A DNA stretch of 64,000 nucleotides from Microvirga arvi (GCF_016892765.1 NZ_JAFEMD010000001.1:124001-188000); one strand, 5' to 3'; shown: positions 29,217-39,440, numbered from the stretch's first letter. Numbers and translations are program-made. Notes: a model not told the origin generated them from the letters alone.

Positions 29217-29362
29217 TGTCTTCTCCTTGGAAACGAGCAGCGTTATGATACCAATTCTATGATAAGTTACAACATTTCATAAATAACAGAATGTCGCACA
29301 CACTTGCTCGTTTGCTGCCTCTGTCTCTAAGAGAGCCGTTAAGTTATATTATGGATTGTTTT
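29217..29362. other. AT-rich intergenic region upstream of the RTX gene
   Basis: About 145 bp, clearly AT-rich (ACAACATTTCATAAATAACA and similar runs), in contrast to both flanks. Holds the promoter and ribosome binding site of the RTX gene. I see no defined operator. Confidence 0.5.
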
Positions 29363-29728
29363 CTATGGGCGGGTGAAGACGCTCGATAGCCCCACCAGCA
29401 GCCACCCTGCCATTAGGAGAATTCCGCCTGCAGGCGCTGCCCTTGGAAACAGCGCCACGCCCGAGAACACCCGGCGGGAAAGATCGCCGCAGAACAGGAC
29501 GAGCCCCAGCACCAGCACATAGCCAGCGACCTGCGCCAGCATCGGGTTTACAGCACCTGCAGCGATCAGACCAACGAGAGCCAGCAGGGCAGGGGCATGA
29601 AAGAGCAGGAATTGGGCCGCCGTGGTCAGGTTGCCGCCCGTGACATGGGCCGCGGCGGCGGAGAGGCCGACGCCGAGGAGGCCCGACAGGGAGGCGAGAA
29701 CGATCAGGACCCTGAGGCCGAGGCTCAT
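29363..29728 (-). CDS. DUF423 small membrane protein
   Basis: A 121-residue protein with four hydrophobic helices, of the DUF423/YgdD family; function unknown. The N-terminal helix and [27 protein letters not shown] block are typical; the [12 protein letters not shown] block lies at the C-terminus. Its start overlaps the engB stop as ATGA, so the two genes are co-translated. Confidence 0.85.
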   Translation of the reverse strand: MSLGLRVLIVLASLSGLLGVGLSAAAAHVTGGNLTTAAQFLLFHAPALLALVGLIAAGAVNPMLAQVAGYVLVLGLVLFCGDLSRRVFSGVALFPRAAPAGGILLMAGWLLVGLSSVFTRP

Positions 29729-30390
29729 CCCGCGCCTCTCTCGCTCAGGAGCCTGGCGACCCCGGCCCGCAGTTCCGGAATGCCGAGACCGGAGCGGCTC
29801 GAGGTGGCGAGGATCTCCGGGAAGGCGGCTGCGCGCTTCTCGATCTTCTGCAGGGTGTCGGCCATGCGCTTGTCGAGCTCGCCCGGCTTCAGCTCGTCCG
29901 CCTTGGTCAGCACGATCTGATAGGAGACCGCTGCCGTGCCGAGGGTCTCCAGCACCGCCTCGTCCACGGGCTTGATGCCGTGGCGGGCATCGATCAGCAC
30001 ATAGACGCGGGCCAGGCTCGCCCGGCCGCGCAGGTAATCGTGGATCAGCTGCGTCCAGGCCTCGACCTTCTGCTTCTCGACGGCGGCATAGCCGTAGCCG
30101 GGCATGTCGACGAGGTGGAAGCGGTCGTTGATGGTGAAGAAGTTGAGCTGCTGCGTGCGGCCCGGCGTGTGCGACGTGCGCGCCAGCGTATTGCGCCCGG
30201 TGAGCGCGTTGACAAGGCTCGACTTGCCCACGTTGGAGCGCCCGCCAAAGGCAATCTCCACCTTGCTCATGGGCGGCAGGTTCTTGAGGGAGTTGGCGGC
30301 CCAGATGAAATCGGCCTCTCCTGCAAAGAGCTTGCGGCCGATCTCGATGAAGGGATCGATGTCCTGGTTTGGGGGGCTTGTTTCGGTCAT
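29725..30390 (-). CDS. engB: Ribosome biogenesis GTP-binding protein EngB/YsxC
   Basis: Small essential GTPase for large-subunit assembly. The 221-residue protein has G1 [11 protein letters not shown]2 [14 protein letters not shown]3 [10 protein letters not shown]4 TKADEL and G5 [11 protein letters not shown] at 30390. Downstream it overlaps DUF423; upstream lies the CYTH-CHAD gene. Confidence 0.96.
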   Translation of the reverse strand: MTETSPPNQDIDPFIEIGRKLFAGEADFIWAANSLKNLPPMSKVEIAFGGRSNVGKSSLVNALTGRNTLARTSHTPGRTQQLNFFTINDRFHLVDMPGYGYAAVEKQKVEAWTQLIHDYLRGRASLARVYVLIDARHGIKPVDEAVLETLGTAAVSYQIVLTKADELKPGELDKRMADTLQKIEKRAAAFPEILATSSRSGLGIPELRAGVARLLSERGAG

Positions 30391-30464
30391 GGGGCTCTTA
30401 TCGGCGCTCGAACGGCTTTCTTCAAGGCTCCCGGCCGATTTCCTCCCGGCAGGCTCGGGACGGG

Positions 30465-32006
30465 TCAGTGCCAGAAGGGATCGGCCTTGGCGAGCTTGGC
30501 AAGGCCGGCCTCGCTTTTGTCGAGGAGCTTTTCCTTTTGCCGTTCCATGCGCCTGGGCGAAACCTCGGGGAGATACAGGGCAAGGGAGCCGCCGACGGCG
30601 AGATCATTCAAGGTCCCGAGCCGTTCCTGCAGATCCTCCAGGATGCCCAAGAACTTCTTGCGACGCTTGCGCGCTTTCTCCGAGCGAAAGAGCGAGCCGA
30701 AGAACTCGGTGCCGTAGCGCAGCTTCTTGATGCGGATCCGCAGTTCGTGGCGCTCGTCGTCGCCGACGTCCCGCAGATGCTTTGCCATCTTGCGGGTGCG
30801 CTTGAAGCGGCGCGAGAGCTCGGCTGCTGCAAAATCCCGGGCAGGGCGCTGCCGGGCCGACCTGTGCCCCTCGTCGTCGGACGTCATCCAGGCGCCGGCC
30901 TCGATCCAGGCGGCCGTCTGCAGGACCACGTCCATGAAGCGGCGGGATTCGAGAGCTTCCAGCAGATCCTCATAGGCTTGTGCCCGACGGCGCTCGATCT
31001 CGTCCATGTGCGACGGATCGGCTTCGGGCCCATCCATGGAGCGCAGCCGCTCCATGAAGACGTCGCGGTCCCTCGCCGTACCCAGCGCCTCCCCGGCCCA
31101 GCGAAGGTTGTCCCGGATCTCGGCGCTCTCCGGATCGGTCAACAGCTGGTTCTTGAACAGGGAAATGGCGGCTCTCAGGCGGCGCAGGCCCACGCGCATC
31201 TGGTGCAGGGCGTCAGGAGCCTGCGTGAGGCGCACCAGGGCTTCATTCTGCACTACTTGGGCGAGGCACGATTGGGCAATGATCCGGAAGGCCTCGGCGC
31301 AGGTCGCATCCTTCGATAGGGCGATCTTCCCGGCCCGAACGGGGCGAAGGGTTTCCTCGTCGAGGAGGCGGTAGCCGCGTTCGGATTTCGCCACCGTCGA
31401 GAGCCGCAGGGGAGCCGCCTCGCTCAGGCGGCGGGCAAGGGTGAAGAGGGCGCCGGCGCGGCCCTGGCGCAGTTCGAGCTCGATTTCCGAGAAGGTGACG
31501 GCCTTGTCCCCGTTGGAAGCCTTGGCCCGGTCGAGGGCCACCTCGATCACGGCACCGTCGAACTCGGCCTCGAAGGCCTGCCGATCCGTTTCGACCGTGA
31601 AGGCTGGCTTGAGGTCCGCCCGCAGGGTCTCGTCCGCGATGAGTTTCTCGAGCGGGGTGCCGGCTGCGGCGGACAGGTCGAGTTCGCCATCGACGGGCGT
31701 TTCCCACTCCCCGCGATCCATGGCGATGCCCTTGTGGGGACCTTCTGCCTTGATGGTCTGGATGTCTTTTCCATTCCGGCGGCGGATGCGCAGGCTGATG
31801 CCCTCGCGATGCAGGGCATGGTCATCGGTGTCGAAATAGACCGCATGGAGCTGTCCGCTCTGCTTGAGGAGCGGACGCGCCTTGTCGAGGAGGGGATGTG
31901 CGAGCAGATCCTCGGCCGCGCCGGAGGCGAGTTCCAGCTTCAGCTCGATTTCACGGGGTGCGTCCGATCCCGGGTCCTGCTTCGCTGTTTCCTCGGAAGC
32001 GCTCAT
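30465..32006 (-). CDS. CYTH-CHAD domain protein (inorganic triphosphatase type)
   Basis: A 513-residue two-domain protein. The N-terminal CYTH domain (about residues 18-215) starts with the signature EIELKLEL and has [19 protein letters not shown] and alternating acidic/basic strands that in homologues (YgiF) hydrolyse tripolyphosphate. The C-terminal CHAD domain (about 235-500) is a helical bundle with conserved His/Lys ([30 protein letters not shown]) that binds polyphosphate. Activity inferred from domain content. ATG at 32006. Confidence 0.93.
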   Translation of the reverse strand: MSASEETAKQDPGSDAPREIELKLELASGAAEDLLAHPLLDKARPLLKQSGQLHAVYFDTDDHALHREGISLRIRRRNGKDIQTIKAEGPHKGIAMDRGEWETPVDGELDLSAAAGTPLEKLIADETLRADLKPAFTVETDRQAFEAEFDGAVIEVALDRAKASNGDKAVTFSEIELELRQGRAGALFTLARRLSEAAPLRLSTVAKSERGYRLLDEETLRPVRAGKIALSKDATCAEAFRIIAQSCLAQVVQNEALVRLTQAPDALHQMRVGLRRLRAAISLFKNQLLTDPESAEIRDNLRWAGEALGTARDRDVFMERLRSMDGPEADPSHMDEIERRRAQAYEDLLEALESRRFMDVVLQTAAWIEAGAWMTSDDEGHRSARQRPARDFAAAELSRRFKRTRKMAKHLRDVGDDERHELRIRIKKLRYGTEFFGSLFRSEKARKRRKKFLGILEDLQERLGTLNDLAVGGSLALYLPEVSPRRMERQKEKLLDKSEAGLAKLAKADPFWH

Positions 32007-32090
32007 TGTCCGTCACCGCATGGCATCGACGATTGATATAGATGCGTGACGATTGGAAGAAATGGCGGCGCTCTCGCCATCATCAAACGA

Positions 32091-32116
32091 AAATCCCCGG
32101 GACGATGCCCGGGGAT
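32091..32116 (-). terminator. Terminator after yidC
   Basis: ATCCCCGGG-ACGATG-CCCGGGGAT stem; on the minus strand followed by TTTTCGTTT. Ends the rpmH-rnpA-yidC transcript. Confidence 0.8.
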
Positions 32117-32140
32117 GATCACATTTCAGTCCGTGGCCGT

Positions 32141-34000
32141 TCAGCCCTTGGCGGTGCTGGTCTTACGGCTGAAGGTCTTGCGCAGGTTGTCCCATAACTC
32201 GATCTTCACGCCGTTCTTGCGCATGATGAAGGCCTGCTGGGTGACCGAGAGCAGGTTGTTCCAGGCCCAGTAGATCACGAGGCCGGCCGGGAAGGAGCCC
32301 AGCATGAAGGTGAAGATCACCGGCATCCAGGCGAAGACCTGCTTCTGGACCGGGTCTGGCGGCTCCGGGTTCATCTTCATCTGCAGCCACATGGTGATGC
32401 CCATGAGGAGCGGCCACACGCCGAGCATGAGGAAGTGACCGATCACCGGCACCGCACCAGGGTTGTAGGGCAGCAGGCCGAACAGGTTGAAGACCGAGGT
32501 CGGATCGGGTGCTGCGAGGTCGCGGATCCAGCCGAAGAAGGGCGCGTGGCGCATTTCGATGGTGACGAAGAGCACCTTGTAGAGCGCGAAGAACACCGGG
32601 ATCTGGATCAGCACCGGCCAGCAGCCGGCGACCGGATTGATCTTCTCCTTGCGGTACAGCTCCATCAGCGCCTGCTGCTGCTTCATCTTGTCGTCGGCAT
32701 AGCGCTCGCGGATCGAGGTCATCTCCGGCTGCACCGCCTTCATCTTCGCCATGGAGGCGTAGGACTTGTTGGCGAGCGGGAAGAACAGGATCTTCAGAAG
32801 CACCGTGACGAGCAGGATCGCGATGCCGAAATTGCCGAACAGGTGGAAGAAGAAGTCGAGCACCTTAAACAGCGGCTTGGTGATGAAGTAGAACCAGCCC
32901 CAGTCGATCAGGAGATCGAAGTTCTTGATGCCAAGCGCGTCATGATAGGCATCGACGGTCGCAACCTCCTTGGCACCTGCGAAGAGGCGCTGGGTCACTT
33001 CCGTGGTGGCGCCGGGCTGGAGTGCCTGCGCCGTGCCGAGCATGTTGGCCTGATAGATCTGGCCCGTCGGGCCCTGGCGCATGGTAAAGGAACCTTGGTA
33101 AGGCTGCGTCTGATCGGGGATGACGGCGGCAGCCCAGTACTTGTCGGTGATGCCGACAAAGCCGCCGCTCACATCGTCCCACACTTCGCCCACGGCGTTC
33201 TGACCGGCGGGAACCGGCTCTTCCTTGGCGATGGCGTCGTAGGTGTATTCCTGCAGGCCCTTGTCGCCGAGAACACCGATCAGGCCTTCATGCAGCACGT
33301 AATAGCCAAGCGTCGTCGGCCTGCCATGGCGGGAGACGAGGCCGTAGGGGTGCAGGGTCACGGGCGTGGAGCCGCGGTTCTCAACGGCATTCTTCACGGT
33401 GAACATGGACTTGTCGTCCACGGAGATCGTGCGCCGGAAGATGAGACCCTGGCCGTTGTCCCAGCTGAGCGTCACCGGAGTGGACGCGGTCAGCGTCGCT
33501 TGATCGGCGGTCCAGACCGTCTCGGCAGTCGGCAGTGCGCCATTCTGCGCTCCGACCCAGCCGAAATCGGCATAATAAGGGTTTTGGGTCCCGGCGGGCG
33601 AAAGCAGCACGATGTTCGGGCTGCGCGGATCGACGGTCTCGCGGTAATTCTTGAGCGATACGTCATCGATGCGGCCGCCGCGCAGGTTGATCGAGCCGGC
33701 GATGGCGGGGGTGTTGATGGCCACGCGCGGCGAGCGGGCGAGCGCCGCCTCGCGGGTTTCGACGGCAGGCGCCACAGGGGTGCTGGGCACGGTTCCCGGT
33801 ACCGTGGGAGCGGCGCCGCCGGCCTGGCTCGGGCTGGCGGGCGGATTCGGCGCGTTGGGATTGACCTGCGTGGATTGATGTTGCTGAGCGGCTTGGCGCT
33901 GCTTTTCAGCCTCTGGAGCCGCAAAGAAGTACTGCCAGCCTAGCAGAACCGCCATCGACAGCACGATGGCGATGATGAGGTTTTTGTTGTCATCACGCAT
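32141..34000 (-). CDS. yidC: Membrane protein insertase YidC
   Basis: Inserts and folds inner-membrane proteins, alone or with Sec. The 619-residue protein starts [26 protein letters not shown] (first membrane helix), then a Pro/Ala-rich linker, a large periplasmic domain (about residues 90-360) and the conserved five-helix core with [29 protein letters not shown] and [16 protein letters not shown]. The ATG at 34000 overlaps the rnpA end by 8 bp; sequence upstream belongs to rnpA in another frame. Confidence 0.97.
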   Translation of the reverse strand: MRDDNKNLIIAIVLSMAVLLGWQYFFAAPEAEKQRQAAQQHQSTQVNPNAPNPPASPSQAGGAAPTVPGTVPSTPVAPAVETREAALARSPRVAINTPAIAGSINLRGGRIDDVSLKNYRETVDPRSPNIVLLSPAGTQNPYYADFGWVGAQNGALPTAETVWTADQATLTASTPVTLSWDNGQGLIFRRTISVDDKSMFTVKNAVENRGSTPVTLHPYGLVSRHGRPTTLGYYVLHEGLIGVLGDKGLQEYTYDAIAKEEPVPAGQNAVGEVWDDVSGGFVGITDKYWAAAVIPDQTQPYQGSFTMRQGPTGQIYQANMLGTAQALQPGATTEVTQRLFAGAKEVATVDAYHDALGIKNFDLLIDWGWFYFITKPLFKVLDFFFHLFGNFGIAILLVTVLLKILFFPLANKSYASMAKMKAVQPEMTSIRERYADDKMKQQQALMELYRKEKINPVAGCWPVLIQIPVFFALYKVLFVTIEMRHAPFFGWIRDLAAPDPTSVFNLFGLLPYNPGAVPVIGHFLMLGVWPLLMGITMWLQMKMNPEPPDPVQKQVFAWMPVIFTFMLGSFPAGLVIYWAWNNLLSVTQQAFIMRKNGVKIELWDNLRKTFSRKTSTAKG

Positions 34001-34421
34001 GGGAATGTCCGCGACGCTCGCCGTTGGAGGGAGGTGAGGAAGAACGCTCTGCGGGAGAAGCGTTTTTCGGCTTGGTGACCGCCCGCAGTGCGCGTCGAAG
34101 ATCGTCGATGAGCACGTCGAAATCGGCTGAGAGGATGTCTCGCCGTCCAATGACGACAACATCCGCATCGATGGTTAGGTAGTCCTGGCCTGCCGTGGGG
34201 ATGGCGGCCCGGAGCCGGCGCTTGATCCGGTTGCGCTCGGTGGCGTGGCCGACCCGCTTCGTGACCGTAAGGCCGAAGCGCAGGCCGAGACCGGAACCTT
34301 CGCGCAAGCGGGCTTGAACCGTCATCCTCTCGGTATGAAAGCGGCGGCCGGAGGCCGCCGCGACGAAGTCAGGTCTTTTCGTCAGACGCCCGAGGCTTGA
34401 CGCTGCGCGGGGTTCGCGCAT
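33993..34421 (-). CDS. rnpA: Ribonuclease P protein component
   Basis: Protein subunit of RNase P, which matures tRNA 5' ends. The 142-residue basic protein has the RNR motif [14 protein letters not shown] and the upstream [13 protein letters not shown]. It lies 19 bp after rpmH and overlaps yidC by 8 bp. The C-terminal tail (about 115-142) is a basic extension without conserved features. Confidence 0.95.
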   Translation of the reverse strand: MREPRAASSLGRLTKRPDFVAAASGRRFHTERMTVQARLREGSGLGLRFGLTVTKRVGHATERNRIKRRLRAAIPTAGQDYLTIDADVVVIGRRDILSADFDVLIDDLRRALRAVTKPKNASPAERSSSPPSNGERRGHSHA

Positions 34422-34440
34422 CGGGCGGTCCTAAGGCTGC

Positions 34441-34575
34441 TTACGCCGACAGGCGCTTGCGGCCATGGGCGCGGCGAGCGGCAATGACCTTGCGGCCACC
34501 CTTGGTCGCCATGCGCGCACGGAAGCCGTGGCGGCGCTTGCGAACCAGCTTGCTCGGTTGATACGTCCTCTTCAC
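34441..34575 (-). CDS. rpmH: 50S ribosomal protein L34
   Basis: The 44-residue translation reads [19 protein letters not shown].. to KRLSA, the full-length L34 sequence. The start codon is GTG at 34575 with GGAG about ten bases upstream, which explains why it is easily missed. First gene of rpmH-rnpA-yidC. Confidence 0.97.
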   Translation of the reverse strand: MKRTYQPSKLVRKRRHGFRARMATKGGRKVIAARRAHGRKRLSA

Positions 34576-34841
34576 GGCACTTCTCCGGTCGAATGGGGCA
34601 GCGGTGCTCGAAGGCTCGCGCCCGTCTGGTTGGGATGGGGTTTCCCCGAAACTGTTTCGAAAAAACGATCAGCGCCCAAGAAGAGCGCTGTCAGCTTGCG
34701 GGCTTATGACGGAATGGTAGGGCAAAGTCAACGCCGCTCTGGGCCCGATGCGGCAATCGGGCCTCGCCTCACCAAGCTGTGACGGGCCCATAGGCTTGAC
34801 CTTGCCAGACGCTACATACCACACCGGTTCCAGGAGGACAC

Positions 34842-35636
34842 GTGGCCGAGACGCAGCTGAAACACGACCGCCCGGGGGGAGGGCGCCGCTTCTGGCGCAT
34901 GGTGCCTCTGGCGCTCGTCCTGTTGGGGATCGGAGCCGTCTTCGCAACGGGCGCCCACCGCTCCCTCACCTTCGATACGTTCATCCGCTACCAAGCCTGG
35001 CTGCAGGAGCTCGTTGCCGCCCGAAGCCTGGCCATGCTGGGGCTGTACGGCCTGATCTATGTGGCGGCCGTGACCCTCTCTCTTCCGGCCTCCGCCTTCC
35101 TGACAGCCATCGGGGGCTATCTGTTCGGCTGGCCTCTCGGAGGCATCACGGCCAACCTTGCCGCAACGCTCGGGGCTGCCAACATCTTCCTGATTGCCCG
35201 GACCTCCCTGGGGCGGCCGCTCCTGCAGCGGGCTGGCTCCCACATCCAGAATCTTGCGGAGGGCTTCAGAAAGCAGTCGTTCCTCTATCTTCTCTCCCTG
35301 CGCCTGATTCCTGTCGTGCCGTTCTGGCTGACAAATCTGGCCGCAGCCTTCTTCGGCATGCGCCTGAAGCCCTTCGTGCTGGCGACCCAGCTCGGCATGC
35401 TGCCGGCCTCCTTCGCCTTCGCCCTCGCCGGATCAGGCCTCGACGAGGTGATCGCCAGGCACGAGCGGCTGCGTGCCGATTGCCTGGCCGCTGGGCGGAG
35501 CAACTGCACGGTCGATTTCAGCGCCAAGAGCCTCTTGACGCCCGAGCTGATGGTGGCTCTCGCTATCCTGGGAATTCTGGCCTTGGTTCCGATCGCGCTC
35601 AGGTATTGGCGCAGTCGCGCCATTGGAAAGGGCTGA
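34842..35636 (+). CDS. VTT (TVP38/TMEM64/DedA-like) membrane protein
   Basis: A 264-residue inner-membrane protein of the VTT family. Hydrophobic helices occur at about residues 20-40, 62-82, 88-115, 150-175 and 235-255; the conserved core is LPASAFLTAIGGYLFGWPLGGITAN, FLYLLSLRLIPVVPFWLTNLAAAF and GMLPASFAFALAGSGL. Function in bacteria is not settled (lipid scrambling or envelope homeostasis). The start is GTG at 34842 with AGGAGG six bases upstream. The stop overlaps the next start as TGATG, a coupling seen in known fusions of VTT with MerA-like reductases. Confidence 0.88.
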   Translation: MAETQLKHDRPGGGRRFWRMVPLALVLLGIGAVFATGAHRSLTFDTFIRYQAWLQELVAARSLAMLGLYGLIYVAAVTLSLPASAFLTAIGGYLFGWPLGGITANLAATLGAANIFLIARTSLGRPLLQRAGSHIQNLAEGFRKQSFLYLLSLRLIPVVPFWLTNLAAAFFGMRLKPFVLATQLGMLPASFAFALAGSGLDEVIARHERLRADCLAAGRSNCTVDFSAKSLLTPELMVALAILGILALVPIALRYWRSRAIGKG

Positions 35637-37093
35637 TGGTGGGGCAGACGGATAACGGGGCCCAAAAGGTTCTTGAGCCGGATTTCTGCGTCATCGGCGC
35701 AGGATCGGCCGGCCTGTCGGTCGCCTCCATCGCAGCCTCTCTAGGGGCCGCCGTGGTGCTGGTCGAGAAGGACGCGATGGGCGGAGACTGCCTCAATGTG
35801 GGCTGTGTGCCGTCTAAGGCGCTGATCGCGGCAGCGCTTCGCGCCGGGAACATGCTCGAAGCTGAGCATTTCGGGATCGGAGGAGCCGAACCTGTCGTCG
35901 ACTTTGCCAAGCTCCATGCGCATGTGCAGGGGACCATTGCCGCAATAGCCCCGATGGATTCCATTGCCCGCTACCGGGCCATGGGGGTGACGGTGATCCA
36001 GGCCGAGGCTCGGTTCACAAGCGAAAACACCGTCATGGCGGGAGAACGGACCATCCGGGCCCGTCGCTTCGTCATCGCGACCGGCTCCCGGCCCTCGGTT
36101 CCACCGATTCAGGGGCTTGATCAGGTCTCCTACCTCACCAACGAAACCATCTTCGATCTATCTGAGAAGCCCGCGCATCTCGTCGTGATCGGCGGCGGAG
36201 CCATAGGCGTCGAGATCGCCCAGGCCTATCGGCTCCTGGGGGTGATGGTGACGATTCTGGAGGCCGGGAAGGACCTTCTGGCACAGGAGGATCCCGAAAT
36301 GGCAGGGGTCGTCGGGCACGCGCTACGATCGGACGGCGTTTCCGTCAGGATCGGGGTGACCATCGACCGGGTCGCGCAGACTGAAGGAGGAGGCATCAGC
36401 CTCTTCCTTAACGGCGGTGAGAGGATCGACGGGAGCCATCTGCTCGTGGCGACAGGCCGCAAGCCCATCGTGGATGGTTTGGGCCTTGAGAATGCCGGGA
36501 TCGAGACCGACGCGTCCGGCATCCGGGTCGACCGCGGGCTGAGGACCTCCAATCGGCGCGTTTACGCTATCGGCGACTGTGCCGGCGGCTCCGGCGCCGG
36601 AGCCCGGTTCACCCATGTGGCGAATCATCATGCGGGCCTCGTGATCCGCAACGCCCTCTTCCGGCTGCCCATCCGCGTCGGGCAGGCACCTGTCCCCCGG
36701 GTCACCTACACGGCGCCCGAGCTCGCCTCCGTCGGCCTGACGGAGGCGCAGGCGAGGGAGGAGCATGGCGCCATCCGCATCCTGCGCTGGGCCTTTGCCG
36801 ACAACGACAGGGCACGCACGGAAAGGCGAACCGAAGGACACGTGAAGGCCGTCGTCACCCCGCGGGGCAGGATCCTGGGCTGCTCCATCGCCGGTGCCCA
36901 TGCGGGCGAGCTGATCATGCCGTGGGTTCTGGCCATGAGCCGCGGCTTGAAGGTTTCCGATTTGGCAGGGTTGGTCTATCCCTACCCCACTTTCTCCGAA
37001 GTGACGAAGAGCACGGCGGTGGAGTTTCTGAGGCCCTCGGCTCAGAATCCTTGGTTGCGGCGGCTGATCTCCCTGGTCCGCCGCTTGGGATGA
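35636..37093 (+). CDS. Pyridine nucleotide-disulfide oxidoreductase (MerA/Lpd-like)
   Basis: A 485-residue FAD flavoprotein of the group I disulfide reductases. It shows the FAD-binding VIGAGSAGLSVA, the redox disulfide GGDCLNVGCVPSK (C-x4-C), the NAD(P)-binding VVIGGGAIGVEIAQ, YAIGDC, and the dimerisation domain with VTYTAPELASVGLTE. The usual C-terminal HAHPT motif of dihydrolipoamide dehydrogenase reads YPYPT, so it is not a standard Lpd; the terminal Cys pair and N-terminal metal-binding domain of mercuric reductase are absent. Substrate unknown. Translationally coupled to the VTT gene. Confidence 0.88.
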   Translation: MVGQTDNGAQKVLEPDFCVIGAGSAGLSVASIAASLGAAVVLVEKDAMGGDCLNVGCVPSKALIAAALRAGNMLEAEHFGIGGAEPVVDFAKLHAHVQGTIAAIAPMDSIARYRAMGVTVIQAEARFTSENTVMAGERTIRARRFVIATGSRPSVPPIQGLDQVSYLTNETIFDLSEKPAHLVVIGGGAIGVEIAQAYRLLGVMVTILEAGKDLLAQEDPEMAGVVGHALRSDGVSVRIGVTIDRVAQTEGGGISLFLNGGERIDGSHLLVATGRKPIVDGLGLENAGIETDASGIRVDRGLRTSNRRVYAIGDCAGGSGAGARFTHVANHHAGLVIRNALFRLPIRVGQAPVPRVTYTAPELASVGLTEAQAREEHGAIRILRWAFADNDRARTERRTEGHVKAVVTPRGRILGCSIAGAHAGELIMPWVLAMSRGLKVSDLAGLVYPYPTFSEVTKSTAVEFLRPSAQNPWLRRLISLVRRLG

Positions 37094-37098
37094 CGTGA

Positions 37099-38535
37099 AT
37101 GAGTCGCGAGCAGACCACACTTGCGGGACGGATCCTGAGCCAGTTCGGGCTCTCCGCGCGCTTGCTCCTGCTCACGGTGCTGTTCGTGATGATTGCGGAG
37201 GTGCTCATTTATGTGCCTTCCGTCGCCAATTTCCGCCTCACATGGCTCAACGATCGTCTGGCCGCCGCGCAGATTGCCGCCATGGTGCTCGACGCCGCTC
37301 CCGAGGAGACCCTGTCGGAAGAGCTCGAGATGCGCCTGCTTCAGGGCGTGGGCGCGCGCGCCATCGCCCTGAGAGGCAGCGGACGCCGGAGCCTCCTGGC
37401 GGCGGGCGACGTGCCGCCCGAGGTGAGCAAGACCGTCGATCTGCGGGACGCGAAATGGGTGGTCTTGGTTCAGGACGCCTTCGATACCTTGCTCAATCCG
37501 GCCGACAAGCCGATCCGTGTCATCGGTTCGGGCATGGGTGTCGACTTCGTCGAGATGATTCTCGACCAGCGGCCCCTGCGCCATGCGATGATCGAGTTTT
37601 CGCGCAACATCCTGTTCCTGTCGCTCTTCATCTCCATCATCACGGCCAGCCTGGTCTATCTCACCCTGCAATGGGTGATCGTACGTCCTGTCCGGCGCCT
37701 CACGGGCAATATTGCGGAATTCTCCAGCAATCCTGAGGATGCCTCCCGGGTTATCCAACCGACGGATCGCGGCGACGAGATCGGTCTCGCCGAGCAGGCC
37801 CTGGCCCGCATGGAGACGACCCTGGCCGACGAGCTGCGCCAGAAGCGGCGCCTCGCGCAGCTCGGCCTTGCCGTGAGCAAGATCAATCACGAGCTTCGCA
37901 ACATGCTCACGACGGCCCAGCTCCTCACGGATCGGCTCGATCATGTCAGCGACGGATCCGTGCAGCGCATCGCGCCCAGGCTGGTCAGTACTCTCGACCG
38001 GGCCATCGCCTTCTGCGAGACGACACTGGCCTATGGCCGGGCGACCGAGCCTCTGCCGCAGCGACGGCTCATTCCCCTGGCGCCCGTCATCGACGAGCTG
38101 TCGAACCTGACGGACCTTGCGCCCGAGGTCGGCATTGCCTTCCAGGCAGAGGTTCCCGAGAACCTGATGATCGACGCGGATCCGGAGCAGCTCTCGCGGG
38201 TGCTGGTGAACGTGGTCCGTAACGCGGTCCAGGCCCTGAGCCTGACCGGCTCCCCCGAGGGCAAGCCATGCATCCATGTCTCCGCTCGCCGGGAGGGCGG
38301 CACGGTCGTGATTTTGATCAAGGACAATGGCCCGGGAATCCCTGAGCAGGCCAAGGCCCATCTGTTCACGCCTTTTCAGGGGTCGGCTCAGAAGGGTGGG
38401 ACAGGGCTCGGCCTCCCGATCGCCGCAGAGCTCGTCGGGCTCCATGGGGGAACGATCACCCTCGACGAGGGGGAGGGCAGAACCTGCTTCAAGATCACGA
38501 TTCCGGACCGGCTGTCCGCGGCAGAGGCAAACTGA
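37099..38535 (+). CDS. Membrane sensor histidine kinase
   Basis: A 478-residue two-component kinase. Membrane helices at about residues 21-40 and 171-195 flank a periplasmic sensor domain of about 130 residues; a HAMP segment follows (VRPVRRLTGNIAEF). The phospho-accepting His is H264 in SKINHELRNML, and the ATPase domain has NVVRNAVQAL (N box), DNGPGIP (G1) and GGTGLGLPIA (G2). No response regulator gene is adjacent, so the partner is unknown. It starts 5 bp after the oxidoreductase stop. Confidence 0.92.
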   Translation: MSREQTTLAGRILSQFGLSARLLLLTVLFVMIAEVLIYVPSVANFRLTWLNDRLAAAQIAAMVLDAAPEETLSEELEMRLLQGVGARAIALRGSGRRSLLAAGDVPPEVSKTVDLRDAKWVVLVQDAFDTLLNPADKPIRVIGSGMGVDFVEMILDQRPLRHAMIEFSRNILFLSLFISIITASLVYLTLQWVIVRPVRRLTGNIAEFSSNPEDASRVIQPTDRGDEIGLAEQALARMETTLADELRQKRRLAQLGLAVSKINHELRNMLTTAQLLTDRLDHVSDGSVQRIAPRLVSTLDRAIAFCETTLAYGRATEPLPQRRLIPLAPVIDELSNLTDLAPEVGIAFQAEVPENLMIDADPEQLSRVLVNVVRNAVQALSLTGSPEGKPCIHVSARREGGTVVILIKDNGPGIPEQAKAHLFTPFQGSAQKGGTGLGLPIAAELVGLHGGTITLDEGEGRTCFKITIPDRLSAAEAN

Positions 38536-38639
38536 GGCTTTCGGCAAAACTTCCGCACAAGAGGCTTGCCAACCGCACCGGATCCCTTTATGTCACCGGC
38601 CTCGGTCAACGTTGCTTTCCGCAGCGATCTGCCGATCGG

Positions 38640-38716
38640 GCGCCCGTAGCTCAGCTGGATAGAGCACCAGACTACGAATCTGGGGGTCAGAGGTTCGAAT
38701 CCTTTCGGGCGCGCCA
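38640..38716 (+). tRNA. tRNA-Arg (ACG)
   Basis: 77-nt cloverleaf with acceptor GCGCCCG/CGGGCGC, D arm GCTCAGCTGGATAGAGC, anticodon loop CTACGAA (anticodon ACG), T arm around GGTTCGAATCC and an encoded CCA. All stems pair by eye. Confidence 0.96.
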
Positions 38717-38801
38717 TTCCTTCCCATGACATCGCTGCGAAGACACTGAAGGTTCGAAGACGCCTCGCCGCGCTCTGAAACCTCAATGGCCATTCAGGGC
38801 T

Positions 38802-38969
38802 TCAGACTTCCGCAGTCGGGGTGATGCCTAGATCGTCCAGCTTGGCCCGCACCTCCGTCACCGACCGTTTCAGCTTCAGGCTGATCACGGAGACCGGGAC
38901 CCCCTCTCTTGCGAGAGCCAGAAGGGCCTGGACGGATTCGTAGTTCCAATGGCCTGCGGAAGAGTTCAT
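38802..38969 (-). CDS. Small protein with helix-turn-helix-like sequence, unknown
   Basis: A 55-residue protein, MNSSAGHWNYESVQ.. to TAEV. It contains a possible helix-turn-helix (VQALLALAREGVPVSVISLKL) reminiscent of GcrA-like or Myb-like DNA-binding segments, but the resemblance is weak. ATG at 38969 chosen; an in-frame TTG at 38999 would add ten residues. A GGAAC-N17-GTT promoter lies about 90 bp upstream (39060-39084), suggesting stress induction. Confidence 0.6.
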   Translation of the reverse strand: MNSSAGHWNYESVQALLALAREGVPVSVISLKLKRSVTEVRAKLDDLGITPTAEV

Positions 38970-39059
38970 GGCGGTTGCTTCCCTCTGCACGAGTTTCAAG
39001 CGTCGCCTTCAAGTGAGGCGAGATCATGAAAAATCCCGCTTAGGAAAAGCATCCACCGC

Positions 39060-39084
39060 AACCTTAGCTGAAGATGCGCGTTCC
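39060..39084 (-). promoter_or_regulatory. EcfG-type promoter (GGAAC-N17-GTT)
   Basis: Minus-strand GGAAC (39084-39080), 17 bases, GTT (39062-39060). Directed to the 55-residue gene at 38969. The base before GTT is G rather than the preferred C. Confidence 0.55.
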
Positions 39085-39116
39085 TCTGTGGAGGCAACAC
39101 AGATAGGGACCATCTC

Positions 39117-39383
39117 ATGAGCATCATCTGGACCATCATCATCGGCTTTGTGGCAGGTCTGATCGCCAAGTGGATCATGCCCGGCCGGAACGAGCCGTCG
39201 GGCTTCATCATGACGACCATCCTCGGAATCGTGGGTGCGGTCATCGCCACCTATCTCGGACAGGCTCTGGGCTGGTACCGGGCGGATGAAGGGGCGGGCT
39301 TCATCGGTGCCATTGTCGGCGCGGTCGTCGTTCTCTTCATTTATGGCCTGATCGCCGGACGCCGCTCGACCTCATCGTACTGA
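39117..39383 (+). CDS. GlsB/YeaQ/YmgE family stress-response membrane protein
   Basis: An 88-residue protein with three hydrophobic helices and Gly-rich turns (GFVAGLIAKWIMPGRNEPSGF, TTILGIVGAVIATYLG, GAIVGAVVVLFIYGLI). This is the transglycosylase-associated/YeaQ family, often induced in general stress; mechanism unknown. ATG at 39117. Followed by a good terminator. Confidence 0.92.
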   Translation: MSIIWTIIIGFVAGLIAKWIMPGRNEPSGFIMTTILGIVGAVIATYLGQALGWYRADEGAGFIGAIVGAVVVLFIYGLIAGRRSTSSY

Positions 39384-39409
39384 GCATTCCAAAGCCGATC
39401 TTGAGTTGA

Positions 39410-39435
39410 GGGCCACAGGGATCACTGTGGCCCTT
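39410..39435 (+). terminator. Terminator after the YeaQ-like gene
   Basis: AGGGCCACAG-GGATCA-CTGTGGCCCT stem followed by TCCTATTT. Shared with the convergent DUF2892 gene. Confidence 0.75.
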
Positions 39436-39440
39436 CCTAT

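Noticed and set aside
34748..35635. In-frame N-terminal extension of the disulfide oxidoreductase
   Set aside because: This stretch encodes the VTT protein in another frame; FAD-binding sequence starts only after the ATG at 35636.
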